Shown piece after piece: positions 33,716-41,293 of a DNA stretch of 64,000 bases (the first letter of the stretch is position 1; every line of letters begins with the position of its first letter). The position numbers and the translations under genes are program-made. Below the pieces are notes generated by a model that had not been told where the DNA came from, ran no database searches, and saw nothing but the letters and a program-made list of their open reading frames with translations. The stretch is from Pseudomonas protegens CHA0 (lineage in GTDB: Bacteria > Pseudomonadota > Gammaproteobacteria > Pseudomonadales > Pseudomonadaceae): positions 5,191,501-5,255,500 of the forward strand of contig NC_021237.1 of the NCBI RefSeq assembly GCF_000397205.1, given 5' to 3'.

Positions 33716-34959
33716 TGGGGGAGCTGGGCCAGGCGCTGTTCGAGGAAGCGCCGCTCGGGGGCTTGCCGGACCAGGGCCAGGGCCCGCTGGTAGGACTGGC
33801 GCGCCGCGGCGATATGCCCCAGTTGCCGGCAGAAGTCGGCACGAGCGGCATGGGCCAGGTGGTAATCCTGCAAGTCGCCGCGCAGCAGGATCGCTTCCAC
33901 TTGCGCCAGCCCGGCACCGGGCCCGTCGCGCTGGGCCAGGGCCACGGCACGGTTGAGCTCGATCACCGGCGAAGGCTGCAGGCGCAGCAGCACGTCATAC
34001 AAACCGACGATCTGCGGCCAGTCGGTCTGTGCTGCACTCGGCGCTTCGGCATGCACCGCGGCAATCGCCGCCTGCAGGCAATAGGGCCCGGCCTGGCCGC
34101 TGCGCAGGCCGCGCTCTACCAGGGCACAGCCCTGCTCGATCAAGTCCTGCTGCCACAACCCGCGATCCTGCTCGTCCAGCAGGACCAGCTCGCCGTCGCT
34201 GGAAAGGCGCGCGCCACGCCGTGACTCGTGCAACAGCATCAGCGCCAGCAGGCCCATCACCTCCGCTTCCGGCAACAGTTCCAGCAGCAGGTAGCCCAGG
34301 CGGATGGCTTCGCGGGTCAGGTCCTCCCGGGTCAGCTCGGCGCCCATGGAAGCCGAATACCCTTCGTTGAACACCAGGTAGATCACCCGCAGCACGCTCT
34401 CCAGGCGCTCGGGCAGCTCGCTCAACGCCGGCACCTGGTAGGGAATCCGCGCATCGCGGATCTTCGCCTTGGCACGCACGATGCGCTGGGCGATGGTGGC
34501 CGGCGTGGCCAGAAAGGCCCGGGCGATTTCCTCGGTGCTCAGGTCGCAGATCTCCCGCAGGGTCAGGGGTACCTGGGCATCCGCCGCCAGCGCCGGGTGG
34601 CAGCAGGTGAAGATCAGGCGCAGGCGATCGTCTTGCACGTCCTCGGCGCTCCAGTCGTCCTGTTCCAGTTGCTCGAGCTGGCTGAGCAGCGCCGCCTGTG
34701 ACGCCGCGAAGCGCGCCCGGCGACGCAGGGCGTCGATGGCCTTGAAGCGGCCGACGGACACCAGCCAGGCCCGCGGGTTGTCCGGCACGCCATCGCTGCG
34801 CCAGCGCTCCACCGCCACGAAGAAGGCTTCATGCAGCGCCTCCTCGGCCAGGTCGAAATCCCCCAGCAGGCGGATCAGGGTGGCGAGGATCCGCCGCGAC
34901 TGCTCGCGGTAGACCTGCGCCACCGTTGCCGCGATGACTTCCCGAGGCTGGTCGCTCAT
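33712..34959 (-). CDS. ECF42-type RNA polymerase sigma factor with C-terminal extension
   Basis: The 415-residue protein has sigma region 2 (about 18-90: RILATLIRLLGDFDLAEEAL, then DNPRAWLVSVGRFKAIDALR) and region 4 (about 130-175: LTLREICDLSTEEIARAFLA, then TIAQRIVRAKAKI). A helical extension of more than 200 residues follows (VIYLVFNEGYSAS onward). ECF42 factors have exactly this TPR-like extension, no anti-sigma gene, and linked DGPF/YciI genes. The start overlaps the stop of the SRPBCC gene by one base. It probably directs transcription of its own operon. Confidence 0.9.
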   Translation of the reverse strand: MSDQPREVIAATVAQVYREQSRRILATLIRLLGDFDLAEEALHEAFFVAVERWRSDGVPDNPRAWLVSVGRFKAIDALRRRARFAASQAALLSQLEQLEQDDWSAEDVQDDRLRLIFTCCHPALAADAQVPLTLREICDLSTEEIARAFLATPATIAQRIVRAKAKIRDARIPYQVPALSELPERLESVLRVIYLVFNEGYSASMGAELTREDLTREAIRLGYLLLELLPEAEVMGLLALMLLHESRRGARLSSDGELVLLDEQDRGLWQQDLIEQGCALVERGLRSGQAGPYCLQAAIAAVHAEAPSAAQTDWPQIVGLYDVLLRLQPSPVIELNRAVALAQRDGPGAGLAQVEAILLRGDLQDYHLAHAARADFCRQLGHIAAARQSYQRALALVRQAPERRFLEQRLAQLPQ

Positions 34960-35450
34960 CAGTCCGGCAGGTCCCGGGTGACCAGGGCCACCAGGCGCTC
35001 CAGGCTCTGCCCCCAGCCCTCGTGAAAGCCCATGGCCTCATGGGCCTTGCGATCGGCCTCGGTCCAGTGCATGGCGCGGGCAGTGTAGAGGGTCTGGTCG
35101 CCCTGCTCCTCGAAGGTCACTTCAGCGGTCATGAACGGCTTGCCCGAGGGGATCCAGCCCGGCAGGTAGGCGTCGGTAAACACCAGCCGCGACGGCGCGG
35201 CGATCTCCAGGAACACCCCCATGGTCGGGTACTCGCTGCCGTCCGGGGCGCGCATCAGGGTACGAAACTGGCCGCCGACCCACAGGTCCATTTCACACTC
35301 CGGAGTGGTCATGCCGTGGGGCCCCCACCATTGCGCCAGCAAGGCCGGCTCGGTCCAGGCGCGAAAGACCTTGTTGCGCGGCGCGTCGATCAGGCGGCTG
35401 ATGGACAGTTCATGCTCGGCGGGCTTGCGGCCCGCGGTCTGGAAAGTCAT
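34959..35450 (-). CDS. SRPBCC/AHSA1-family protein
   Basis: The 163-residue protein shows the START-like fold pattern: ELSISRLIDAPRNKVFRAWT at the N-terminus, LAQWWGPHGMTTPECEMDL, and a C-terminal helix with MGFHEGWGQSLERLVALV. The family binds hydrophobic ligands. Its stop overlaps the sigma-factor start, so it is the third gene of the ECF42 operon and is translated with it. The role within that operon is unknown. Confidence 0.87.
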   Translation of the reverse strand: MTFQTAGRKPAEHELSISRLIDAPRNKVFRAWTEPALLAQWWGPHGMTTPECEMDLWVGGQFRTLMRAPDGSEYPTMGVFLEIAAPSRLVFTDAYLPGWIPSGKPFMTAEVTFEEQGDQTLYTARAMHWTEADRKAHEAMGFHEGWGQSLERLVALVTRDLPD

Positions 35451-35476
35451 CGCGAAACTCCTGTTTATCGTTGTTT

Positions 35477-35821
35477 TCAGGGATTCAATTCACGTACCGG
35501 ACGCACTTCGACACTGCCGACCCGGGCCGCCGGTATCTGCCCGGCCACCTGGATCGCTTCGTTCAAGTCCTTGGCCTGGATCAGGTAGAAACCGGCCAAC
35601 TGTTCCTTGGTTTCGGCGAACGGGCCATCGGTGATCGACAGCTTGCCACCGCGCATGCGCACCGTGGTGGCGGTGTGCACCGATTGCAGCGCCTCGGCGG
35701 CAAGCATCCGCCCGCTGCCCTGGACCGACTCGGCATAGGCCAGGCACTCGGCATCCTCGGGGCTGTCGGGCAGGCTGTGCAGCAACTGTTCGTCGCTGTA
35801 GACCAGGCATAGGTATTTCAT
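35477..35821 (-). CDS. YciI/DGPF-domain protein
   Basis: The 114-residue protein starts MKYLCLVYSDEQ and contains the name-giving ITDGPFAETKEQ motif and FYLIQAKDLNEAIQVA. DGPF proteins are the conserved partners of ECF42 sigma factors and are thought to be small ligand-binding or enzymatic proteins; no activity is established. The start at 35821 precedes the conserved N-terminal strand. Confidence 0.9.
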   Translation of the reverse strand: MKYLCLVYSDEQLLHSLPDSPEDAECLAYAESVQGSGRMLAAEALQSVHTATTVRMRGGKLSITDGPFAETKEQLAGFYLIQAKDLNEAIQVAGQIPAARVGSVEVRPVRELNP

Positions 35822-35888
35822 GGGCACCTCCGGATTCGGGCTGAGCAACTATGGTCGCTGTTCGCCGCTTTGGCGAACCGCTGGTTGC

Positions 35889-36323
35889 TCAGGGTTGCAG
35901 GTCGAACTGGGTGGTCCCGGTGAGCATGTCGAACGGCGCCGACCAGTGCTCGTGCACCACCAGCCATTGGCCCGCACGGCGCTGGTAAGCGGCACTCACC
36001 CGCATCCAGCAGGCCTTGGTCACGCCCTCGGCATCGGTGCCACCGCAATGGGCCAGCCAGTGGGCGAAGGCCAGCTCTTCGTCGGCCAGCACCTGCAACT
36101 GATGGAACTCGAAAATGCCCGGGCCGGGGCAGACCTGCATGCACGCTTCCCAGTGTTCGCGATAGGCGGCCTTGCCCTTGAATTGCAAGGCACCGACCGC
36201 GTCGAAAGAGGTGATGTCGTCGGCGTAGTAACTGACAATACGCTGGATATCCCGGGCCATCACAGCCTGTTGCCAGCTGTCGATCAGGCTGCGGATCTGC
36301 GCTTCGTTGGATGGATTGTGCAT
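35889..36323 (-). CDS. SnoaL/NTF2-like protein
   Basis: The 144-residue protein has the NTF2-like cone fold pattern: EAQIRSLIDSWQQAVMARDI, then YYADDITSFDAVGALQFKG, YREHWEACM, and a C-terminal VVHEHWSAPFD. Such proteins bind or isomerise small molecules, or act as ligand sensors. The ATG at 36323 has GGAG eight bases upstream; earlier ATGs in frame are less well spaced. It is the first gene of the ECF42 operon, with the candidate promoter 81-107 bases upstream. Confidence 0.85.
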   Translation of the reverse strand: MHNPSNEAQIRSLIDSWQQAVMARDIQRIVSYYADDITSFDAVGALQFKGKAAYREHWEACMQVCPGPGIFEFHQLQVLADEELAFAHWLAHCGGTDAEGVTKACWMRVSAAYQRRAGQWLVVHEHWSAPFDMLTGTTQFDLQP

Positions 36324-36403
36324 GGCCAAACTCCTCATGAATGGAATGAACCGCTGCTGAACACCCCCTGCACCCACGCCGTTGAATGTTCAGTTCACCC
36401 TTA

Positions 36404-36430
36404 GTCGTCTGGCCATTCGCGCAATCGACA
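36404..36430 (-). promoter_or_regulatory. Candidate ECF42-dependent promoter
   Basis: On the minus strand TGTCGA (36425-36430) is followed by a 17-base spacer and CGAC (36404-36407). TGTCGA as the -35 element with a CGA-type -10 is the motif I recall for ECF42 factors studied in Streptomyces. It lies upstream of the first gene of the operon that ends in the sigma gene, so autoregulation is likely. Confidence 0.6.
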
Positions 36431-36499
36431 CTGCGCATAAAAAAATTTACCCGCGGGGCAAAATCGCTAGAATCCGCCCCCTCCCCCCACCGGATCTAC

Positions 36500-36991
36500 G
36501 TGCCCGTGACCACTCGCCTGGTGCCTTACGAACAGCTCGACAGCCACCAGCATGCCCGCTTGCTGGAGCTTGAGGTGCTGCCCGGACAGAAGGCGTTTAG
36601 CGGGGACATTCATGGCGCGCTGTACACCCTCGGCAACGCGCCGCGGGGAGCAATCAGGGGCTTTGCCCTGCTCAGCGAGGAGTGGCCGGTGGCCTTCCTG
36701 CTGCTCAAGCGCCCGCCCTGCCTGCCGGCCTGGGCCGATGCCGACAGCGCCAGCCTGCACGCCCTGCAAGTGGACCGGCGGCACCAGGGCCGGGGCTTCG
36801 GCCAGGCCTGCCTGCAAGCGGTGCCTGAGGCCGCCCGCCAGGCCTGGCCCGAGCTCAAGGGCCTGACCCTGGCGGTGGACAGCGACAACCAGCCGGCCCT
36901 CAGGCTGTACAGCAAACTGGGCTGGGTGGAAAACGGCGAAGCCTGCAAGGGCCGGATCGGCTATGAACGGCGGATGGCGCTGGCGTTCTGA
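36500..36991 (+). CDS. GNAT-family N-acetyltransferase
   Basis: The 163-residue protein has the acetyl-CoA-binding segment LHALQVDRRHQGRGFGQACL (motif A, RRxxGxG-type) and the late motif LAVDSDNQPALRLYSKLGWV. The acceptor is unknown. No good ATG exists; GTG codons at 36500 and 36506 are the likely starts. An ATG-type start further up at 36386 would place coding sequence across the ECF42 promoter region. The gene is divergent from the ECF42 operon. Confidence 0.82.
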   Translation: MPVTTRLVPYEQLDSHQHARLLELEVLPGQKAFSGDIHGALYTLGNAPRGAIRGFALLSEEWPVAFLLLKRPPCLPAWADADSASLHALQVDRRHQGRGFGQACLQAVPEAARQAWPELKGLTLAVDSDNQPALRLYSKLGWVENGEACKGRIGYERRMALAF

Positions 36992-37025
36992 CCCCGGGCC
37001 CGCCGCTGCAAACCCGATATCCGCT

Positions 37026-37523
37026 CTACAGCGACTGCACCATCTCGTGCCAGGCCATGCCGCCGTGGTCCGACTCCGACGCCTTGATGTAGACAAAACC
37101 AAAGCGCTGGTACAGCGGTACATGGCGTTCCTTGCACATCAGGTGGATGCGCGCCTTGCCCAGTTCGCGCATGCGCGCGATGAAGGCTTGCAGCAGGTGC
37201 CGGGACAGGCCCAGGCCCTGGAAGTCCGGGTGCACCACCACCGACATGATCACCACTTCCGGGCCCGCCGGGTCGTGGCCGATCAGTTCCTTGAAGGCCT
37301 CGTCGGCCATCTGCACGTCGAAGGTAGCGCCGGAGTTGATGAAGCCGGCCACCACACCCTGCACTTGGGCAACGATGAAACCTTCGGGCCAGGTGGCGAT
37401 GCGGGTGGCGATCTTGTCCCGGGTCGCGGCCTCGTCGCCTTCGTAGGCCAGGGTCTCGATGGCAAAGCAGCGGTCCAGGTCGGTGGGCAGGACGGTGCGG
37501 ATCAGCGGAGTCGAAGCGGTCAT
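37026..37523 (-). CDS. GNAT-family N-acetyltransferase (AANAT-like)
   Basis: The 165-residue protein has IRTVLPTDLDRCFAIETLAY at the N-terminus and the acetyl-CoA motif MSVVVHPDFQGLGLSRHLLQ. A terminal RIHLMCKERHVPLYQRFGFV motif follows. The overall layout is like arylalkylamine-type acetyltransferases, but the acceptor is unknown. The start at 37523 is followed by TASTPLIRT. It is convergent with the preceding GNAT gene. Confidence 0.85.
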   Translation of the reverse strand: MTASTPLIRTVLPTDLDRCFAIETLAYEGDEAATRDKIATRIATWPEGFIVAQVQGVVAGFINSGATFDVQMADEAFKELIGHDPAGPEVVIMSVVVHPDFQGLGLSRHLLQAFIARMRELGKARIHLMCKERHVPLYQRFGFVYIKASESDHGGMAWHEMVQSL

Positions 37524-37624
37524 GGGCGGCAACCTGGGGTCGGAGAAGGGCCGCCGATTCTATCAACAGTGCAGCCTGCGTATGCATTGCATAGGGATCG
37601 AAGGGGCCGCCGTAAAGCTTTCAT

Positions 37625-37658
37625 ATAAGCCCTGGCAACGCCTGCGCCAAGGGCTTAT
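37625..37658. repeat. Inverted repeat in leader of small membrane gene
   Basis: ATAAGCCC (37625-37632) pairs with GGGCTTAT (37651-37658), extended inwards by TGGC/GCCA with a one-base bulge. It lies in the divergent gap between the GNAT gene and the 46-residue membrane protein gene, so it is not a normal terminator position. It could be a regulatory hairpin in the leader RNA. Confidence 0.45.
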
Positions 37659-37684
37659 CTATCAGCACCCCGACGTCAGGGTGG

Positions 37685-37702
37685 CCGGCCCGAGCGGGCC
37701 GG
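37685..37702. repeat. GC-rich hairpin just upstream of small membrane gene
   Basis: CCGGCCC-GAGC-GGGCCGG is a perfect 7-bp stem with a four-base loop, ending 21 bases before the AGGAG ribosome-binding site. Together with the repeat at 37625-37658 it makes the leader of this tiny gene unusually structured. Confidence 0.45.
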
Positions 37703-37734
37703 AACCGCCCCGTCCTGCCCCCAGGAGCTTTCCC

Positions 37735-37875
37735 ATGAGCAATATCCAGATCGGCCTTCTACTGCTGTTCGGCATTGCCGCCTTCGGCTGTATCACCCTG
37801 TACATCGACTTTGTCCACGAACGGCGCCGCGGCGAAAAATCCCTGGGCCGGGATCACAGCCCCACCAGGCGGTAA
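37735..37875 (+). CDS. 46-residue single-pass membrane protein
   Basis: The protein has one hydrophobic helix (IQIGLLLLFGIAAFGCITLY, residues 4-23) followed by a basic tail with HERRRGEKSLGRDHS. The ATG has a strong AGGAG ribosome-binding site. The stop lies inside the end of kdpE on the other strand (22-base overlap). Function is unknown; a small membrane regulator next to kdp is conceivable but unsupported. I chose this short start because the upstream frame to 37459 has no ribosome-binding site and would overlap the neighbouring gene. Confidence 0.6.
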   Translation: MSNIQIGLLLLFGIAAFGCITLYIDFVHERRRGEKSLGRDHSPTRR

Positions 37876-38546
37876 CCCACCTGCAACTCGGTGATCAGAT
37901 GCTGGGGCTGGGCCGGATCGGCCTCCAGCTTCTGCCGCAGATGGGCCATGTGCACCCGCAGGTAATGGGCGCGGTCGACGTAGTCCAGGCCCCAGACTTC
38001 CAGCAGCAACTGGCGATGGGTCAGCACCCGGCTCTGGCCACGGATCAGCGCGCAGAGCAGACGGTACTCGATCGGCGTGAGGTGCACAGGCAGCCCTTCG
38101 CGGCGCACCTCATGGGTGGCCAGGTCGACCTCGATGGCACCAAAGGCCACCTTGCTGGTGGCGGCCGCCGTACCGCTCTGGCCATGACGGCGCAGTTGCG
38201 CGCGAATCCGCGCCAGCAGTTCCGGCACGCCGAACGGCTTGACCAGGTAGTCGTCGGCGCCGGCATCCAGGGCGGCGACTTTCTCGTCCTCCCGATCCCG
38301 GGCCGACAGCACCAGGATCGGCACCGCCAGCCAGCCGCGCAGCTCGCTGATCAACTGCTTGCCGTCGCCGTCCGGCAGGCCCAGGTCGACGATCACCAGG
38401 TCCGGCTGGCGGCTGGCGGCATGGATCAGGGCGCGCTTGACGCTGTCGGCCTCGAACACCTGGAAACCTTCGTCCTCCAGGGCGATACCGACGAAACGGC
38501 GGATATTGGCTTCGTCCTCGACGATCAGGATGCGTGCGCTGCTCAT
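37854..38546 (-). CDS. kdpE: KdpE response regulator
   Basis: The 230-residue protein has an N-terminal receiver domain (phospho-acceptor Asp54 in VIVDLGLPDGDG; conserved Lys in YLVKPFG). A C-terminal OmpR-type winged helix follows (LTPIEYRLLCALIRGQSRVL; LRVHMAHLRQKLE). It is the partner of KdpD and activates the kdp operon under potassium limitation. Its start overlaps the kdpD stop by four bases. Confidence 0.95.
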   Translation of the reverse strand: MSSARILIVEDEANIRRFVGIALEDEGFQVFEADSVKRALIHAASRQPDLVIVDLGLPDGDGKQLISELRGWLAVPILVLSARDREDEKVAALDAGADDYLVKPFGVPELLARIRAQLRRHGQSGTAAATSKVAFGAIEVDLATHEVRREGLPVHLTPIEYRLLCALIRGQSRVLTHRQLLLEVWGLDYVDRAHYLRVHMAHLRQKLEADPAQPQHLITELQVGYRLVGL

Positions 38547-41236
38547 AGGGTTTCCATGGAAGGCGGCTGACCCGCCGGCAAGGTGATGACAAAACTCAGC
38601 CCGGCATCGGCATGAGGCTGGGCCTCGATGCGCCCGCCATGGGCCTCGACGATACGTTTGGCCAGGGCCAGGCCCAGGCCGATGCCGGCCACGGCGGATT
38701 CCTGCTGACCGCGACTGAAGGCTTCGAACAGGCTGGCCGGGGAACTGCCCTTCGGGCAGCCCGGGCCGCTGTCGCTGACCTGCAGGATGATCTGCTGGTC
38801 GACCTGGCGGGCGCTGATCTGCACCAGGGTCCCGGCCGGGGTGTACTTGGCGGCGTTGTCCAGAAGGTTCACCAGCACCCGCTCCAGCAACAGCGCGTCC
38901 ACTTCCACCAAGGGCAGCTGCGGCGCCATGGCCACTCGCAATTGATGCCCGGCCAGGGGCTCGCGCAGCTGGCGCAGGGCACTGCCGACAATCTCCTCCA
39001 GGGAGTTCCACTGGCGATTCAGGCGTACCCCGCGCTCCTGCATGCGCGCCATGTCCAGCAGGTTCTCGATCAGCCGCTGCATGGACGAAGCCTGATCGTG
39101 AATCCCTGCCAGCAGGTGCTTGAGCGGGCCCTGCGCAGCGTGGGGCAAGGCGGCGTCGGCGGCGCCGATGATGGTGGTCAAGGGCGTGCGCAGGTCATGG
39201 GAAATGGCCGCCAGCAGGGTGTTGCGCATGCGCTCGCCCTCCATCTGCAGCACAGTGCTCTGGGCCACCTCGACGTAATGCACGCGCTCCAGGGCAATCG
39301 CCAGCTGGCTCATGCAGGCCTCCAGCAGGCGCTGTTCTTCCGGCTCCTTGAGGCGCTCGGCATCCTCGGCTTCAAGCACCAGCACGCCACGCACCCGCAT
39401 CGGCGCCTTGAGCGGCAGATAGCAGCCCTTGGCCGCCGCCAGGGTATCGGTGCCGCGCCCGGCCGGTTGGTCGTGGTCATAGGCCCACTGGGCGATGCTC
39501 TCGTCAATGGCCAGGGTATTGGCGCTCAGCGCCCGCACCCGGTTCTCGGCATCCGGCAACGCCAGCCCGACCCGGGCCTCGAACACCCCACTGAAGGTAC
39601 GCAAGGCCACGGCGCAGATCTGCTCCTCGGTCAACGCCGCCGACAGCTCACGGGCCAGCCCGGCCAGGGAGGTGGCACGGCGCTCGCCCGCGGCCGCGGT
39701 ACGCGCTTCATGGCGCAGGCGCGCGGTGAGCTGGCCGGTGATCAGGGCAATCCCCAGCATCAGGGCGAAGGTGAAGAAGTACTGGGTGTCGTTGACCGTG
39801 AACGACCACACCGGCTGGACGAAGAAGAAATCGAAGCACAGCACCGCCAGCATCGCCGCCCAGACGCCGGGGCCCCGCCCGTAGCGCAGCGCCACCAGGA
39901 CCACGGTCAGCAGGAACAGCATGACCACGTTGGCCGGGTCGAACACTTTGAGCAGCAGCGCCGCCACCGCGGTGGCGGCAAAGCACGCCAGGCTCGCCCA
40001 CAGGTAGGCCGGCGCGCGGCTGGGCGGCAGGCCGGCCTCGGGCTTGTCCACTGGCGCAGGGCGCCGGCTCAAGGGCCCGTTGGCGATCACGATCTGGTCG
40101 ATTTCCGGGTGCTGGCGGCTGATGCGGTCGCTCACCGACTGGTGCCAGAACTGCCAGACCTTGCGCGGGTAATGGCCCAGCACCAGGCGATTGGCGTTGT
40201 GCTCGCGAGCGCAGGCCACCAGGGCTTCGGCGACATCCATGCCGGGCAAAGTGGCGGTCTCGGCGCCAAACTCGGCGGCCAGGGCCAGGGTCTTCATGGC
40301 CGCCGCATAACGGGCGGCGCCGGCGCCACGGCGCTGGGCCGAAGCCACGTGCACCACCATCCAGTCGGCTTCGAGCTTTTGCGCCAGGCGCGCGGCTTCG
40401 CGCACCAGGCGCTCGTCCGCCGGGTCGCCGGCGATCCCCACCAGCAAGCGCTCGCGGGCTGGCCACAAGGCATTGATCGAACGCTCGCGGCGATAGTCGC
40501 GCATCTGTGCATCGACCCGGTCGGCGGTGCGGCGCAGGGTCAGTTCACGCAGGGCCAGCAGGTTGCCCTTGCGAAAGAAATGCCGTGAAGCGCGTTCGGC
40601 CTGGGGCCCGAGGTAGACCTTGCCGTCCTTGAGGCGGCGCAGCAGGTCATCCGGCGGCAGGTCGATCACCAGCACTTCGTGGGCTTCGTCGAACAGGTGG
40701 TCGGGCACCGTCTCGCGCACCCGGATGCCGATGATCCCGCTGACGATGTCGTTGAGGCTTTCCAGGTGCTGGACGTTGAGGGTGGTCCAGACATCGATGC
40801 CGGCCCGCAGCAATTCCTCCACGTCCTGCCAGCGCTTGGGATGGCGCGAGCCGGGCACGTTGCTGTGGGCCAGCTCGTCCACCAGCAGCACCGCCGGGTG
40901 CCGCGCCAGGGCGGCATCCAGGTCGAACTCCGGCAACGCGTAGTCGCGGTGCATCAGGCGGTGGCGCTCCAGCACTTGCAGCCCTTGCAGCAGCTCGGCG
41001 GTTTCCCGCCGGCCATGGGTTTCCACCACCCCGGCCACCACGTCGCGGCCCTGGGCCACTTCGTTGCGCGCCGCGGTGAGCATGGCGCAGGTCTTGCCGA
41101 CTCCGGCGTTGGAACCGAAATAGATCCGCAGTTTGCCCCGTTGGGCCGCTTGCTCGTCCTGCTGCAGTTTTTCCAGCAGCGCATCGGGATCGGGGCGACC
41201 GTCGCGGGGCGGCATGTCAGCATCGAGAACAGCCAT
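38543..41236 (-). CDS. kdpD: KdpD potassium sensor histidine kinase
   Basis: The 897-residue kinase has the KdpD N-terminal domain with Walker A GSNAGVGKT (41-49) and VDELAHSNVPGSRHPKRWQD. A USP-like domain follows (about 250-370), then four membrane helices (about 400-500), a GAF-like region, and the kinase core with H-box AISHDLRTPLTTI and ATP-binding GIGLGLALAK. The start at 41236 fits the AAGGA site; an ATG two codons earlier is too close to it. It senses K+ limitation and phosphorylates KdpE. Confidence 0.95.
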   Translation of the reverse strand: MAVLDADMPPRDGRPDPDALLEKLQQDEQAAQRGKLRIYFGSNAGVGKTCAMLTAARNEVAQGRDVVAGVVETHGRRETAELLQGLQVLERHRLMHRDYALPEFDLDAALARHPAVLLVDELAHSNVPGSRHPKRWQDVEELLRAGIDVWTTLNVQHLESLNDIVSGIIGIRVRETVPDHLFDEAHEVLVIDLPPDDLLRRLKDGKVYLGPQAERASRHFFRKGNLLALRELTLRRTADRVDAQMRDYRRERSINALWPARERLLVGIAGDPADERLVREAARLAQKLEADWMVVHVASAQRRGAGAARYAAAMKTLALAAEFGAETATLPGMDVAEALVACAREHNANRLVLGHYPRKVWQFWHQSVSDRISRQHPEIDQIVIANGPLSRRPAPVDKPEAGLPPSRAPAYLWASLACFAATAVAALLLKVFDPANVVMLFLLTVVLVALRYGRGPGVWAAMLAVLCFDFFFVQPVWSFTVNDTQYFFTFALMLGIALITGQLTARLRHEARTAAAGERRATSLAGLARELSAALTEEQICAVALRTFSGVFEARVGLALPDAENRVRALSANTLAIDESIAQWAYDHDQPAGRGTDTLAAAKGCYLPLKAPMRVRGVLVLEAEDAERLKEPEEQRLLEACMSQLAIALERVHYVEVAQSTVLQMEGERMRNTLLAAISHDLRTPLTTIIGAADAALPHAAQGPLKHLLAGIHDQASSMQRLIENLLDMARMQERGVRLNRQWNSLEEIVGSALRQLREPLAGHQLRVAMAPQLPLVEVDALLLERVLVNLLDNAAKYTPAGTLVQISARQVDQQIILQVSDSGPGCPKGSSPASLFEAFSRGQQESAVAGIGLGLALAKRIVEAHGGRIEAQPHADAGLSFVITLPAGQPPSMETL

Positions 41237-41253
41237 GTGCATCCTTAAATGGA

Positions 41254-41283
41254 CAAGGCGGCACTCGAAAGAGCGCCGCCTTG
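41254..41283 (-). other. Hairpin between kdpB and kdpD
   Basis: In the minus-strand RNA the 13-base arms CAAGGCGGCGCUC and GAGUGCCGCCUUG pair fully (one G-U) around a UUUC loop. It sits between the transporter genes and the regulator genes of the same operon, with no T-run after it. It could stabilise the upstream kdpFABC mRNA or reduce read-through into kdpDE. Confidence 0.6.
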
Positions 41284-41293
41284 CAAGTCCCTG

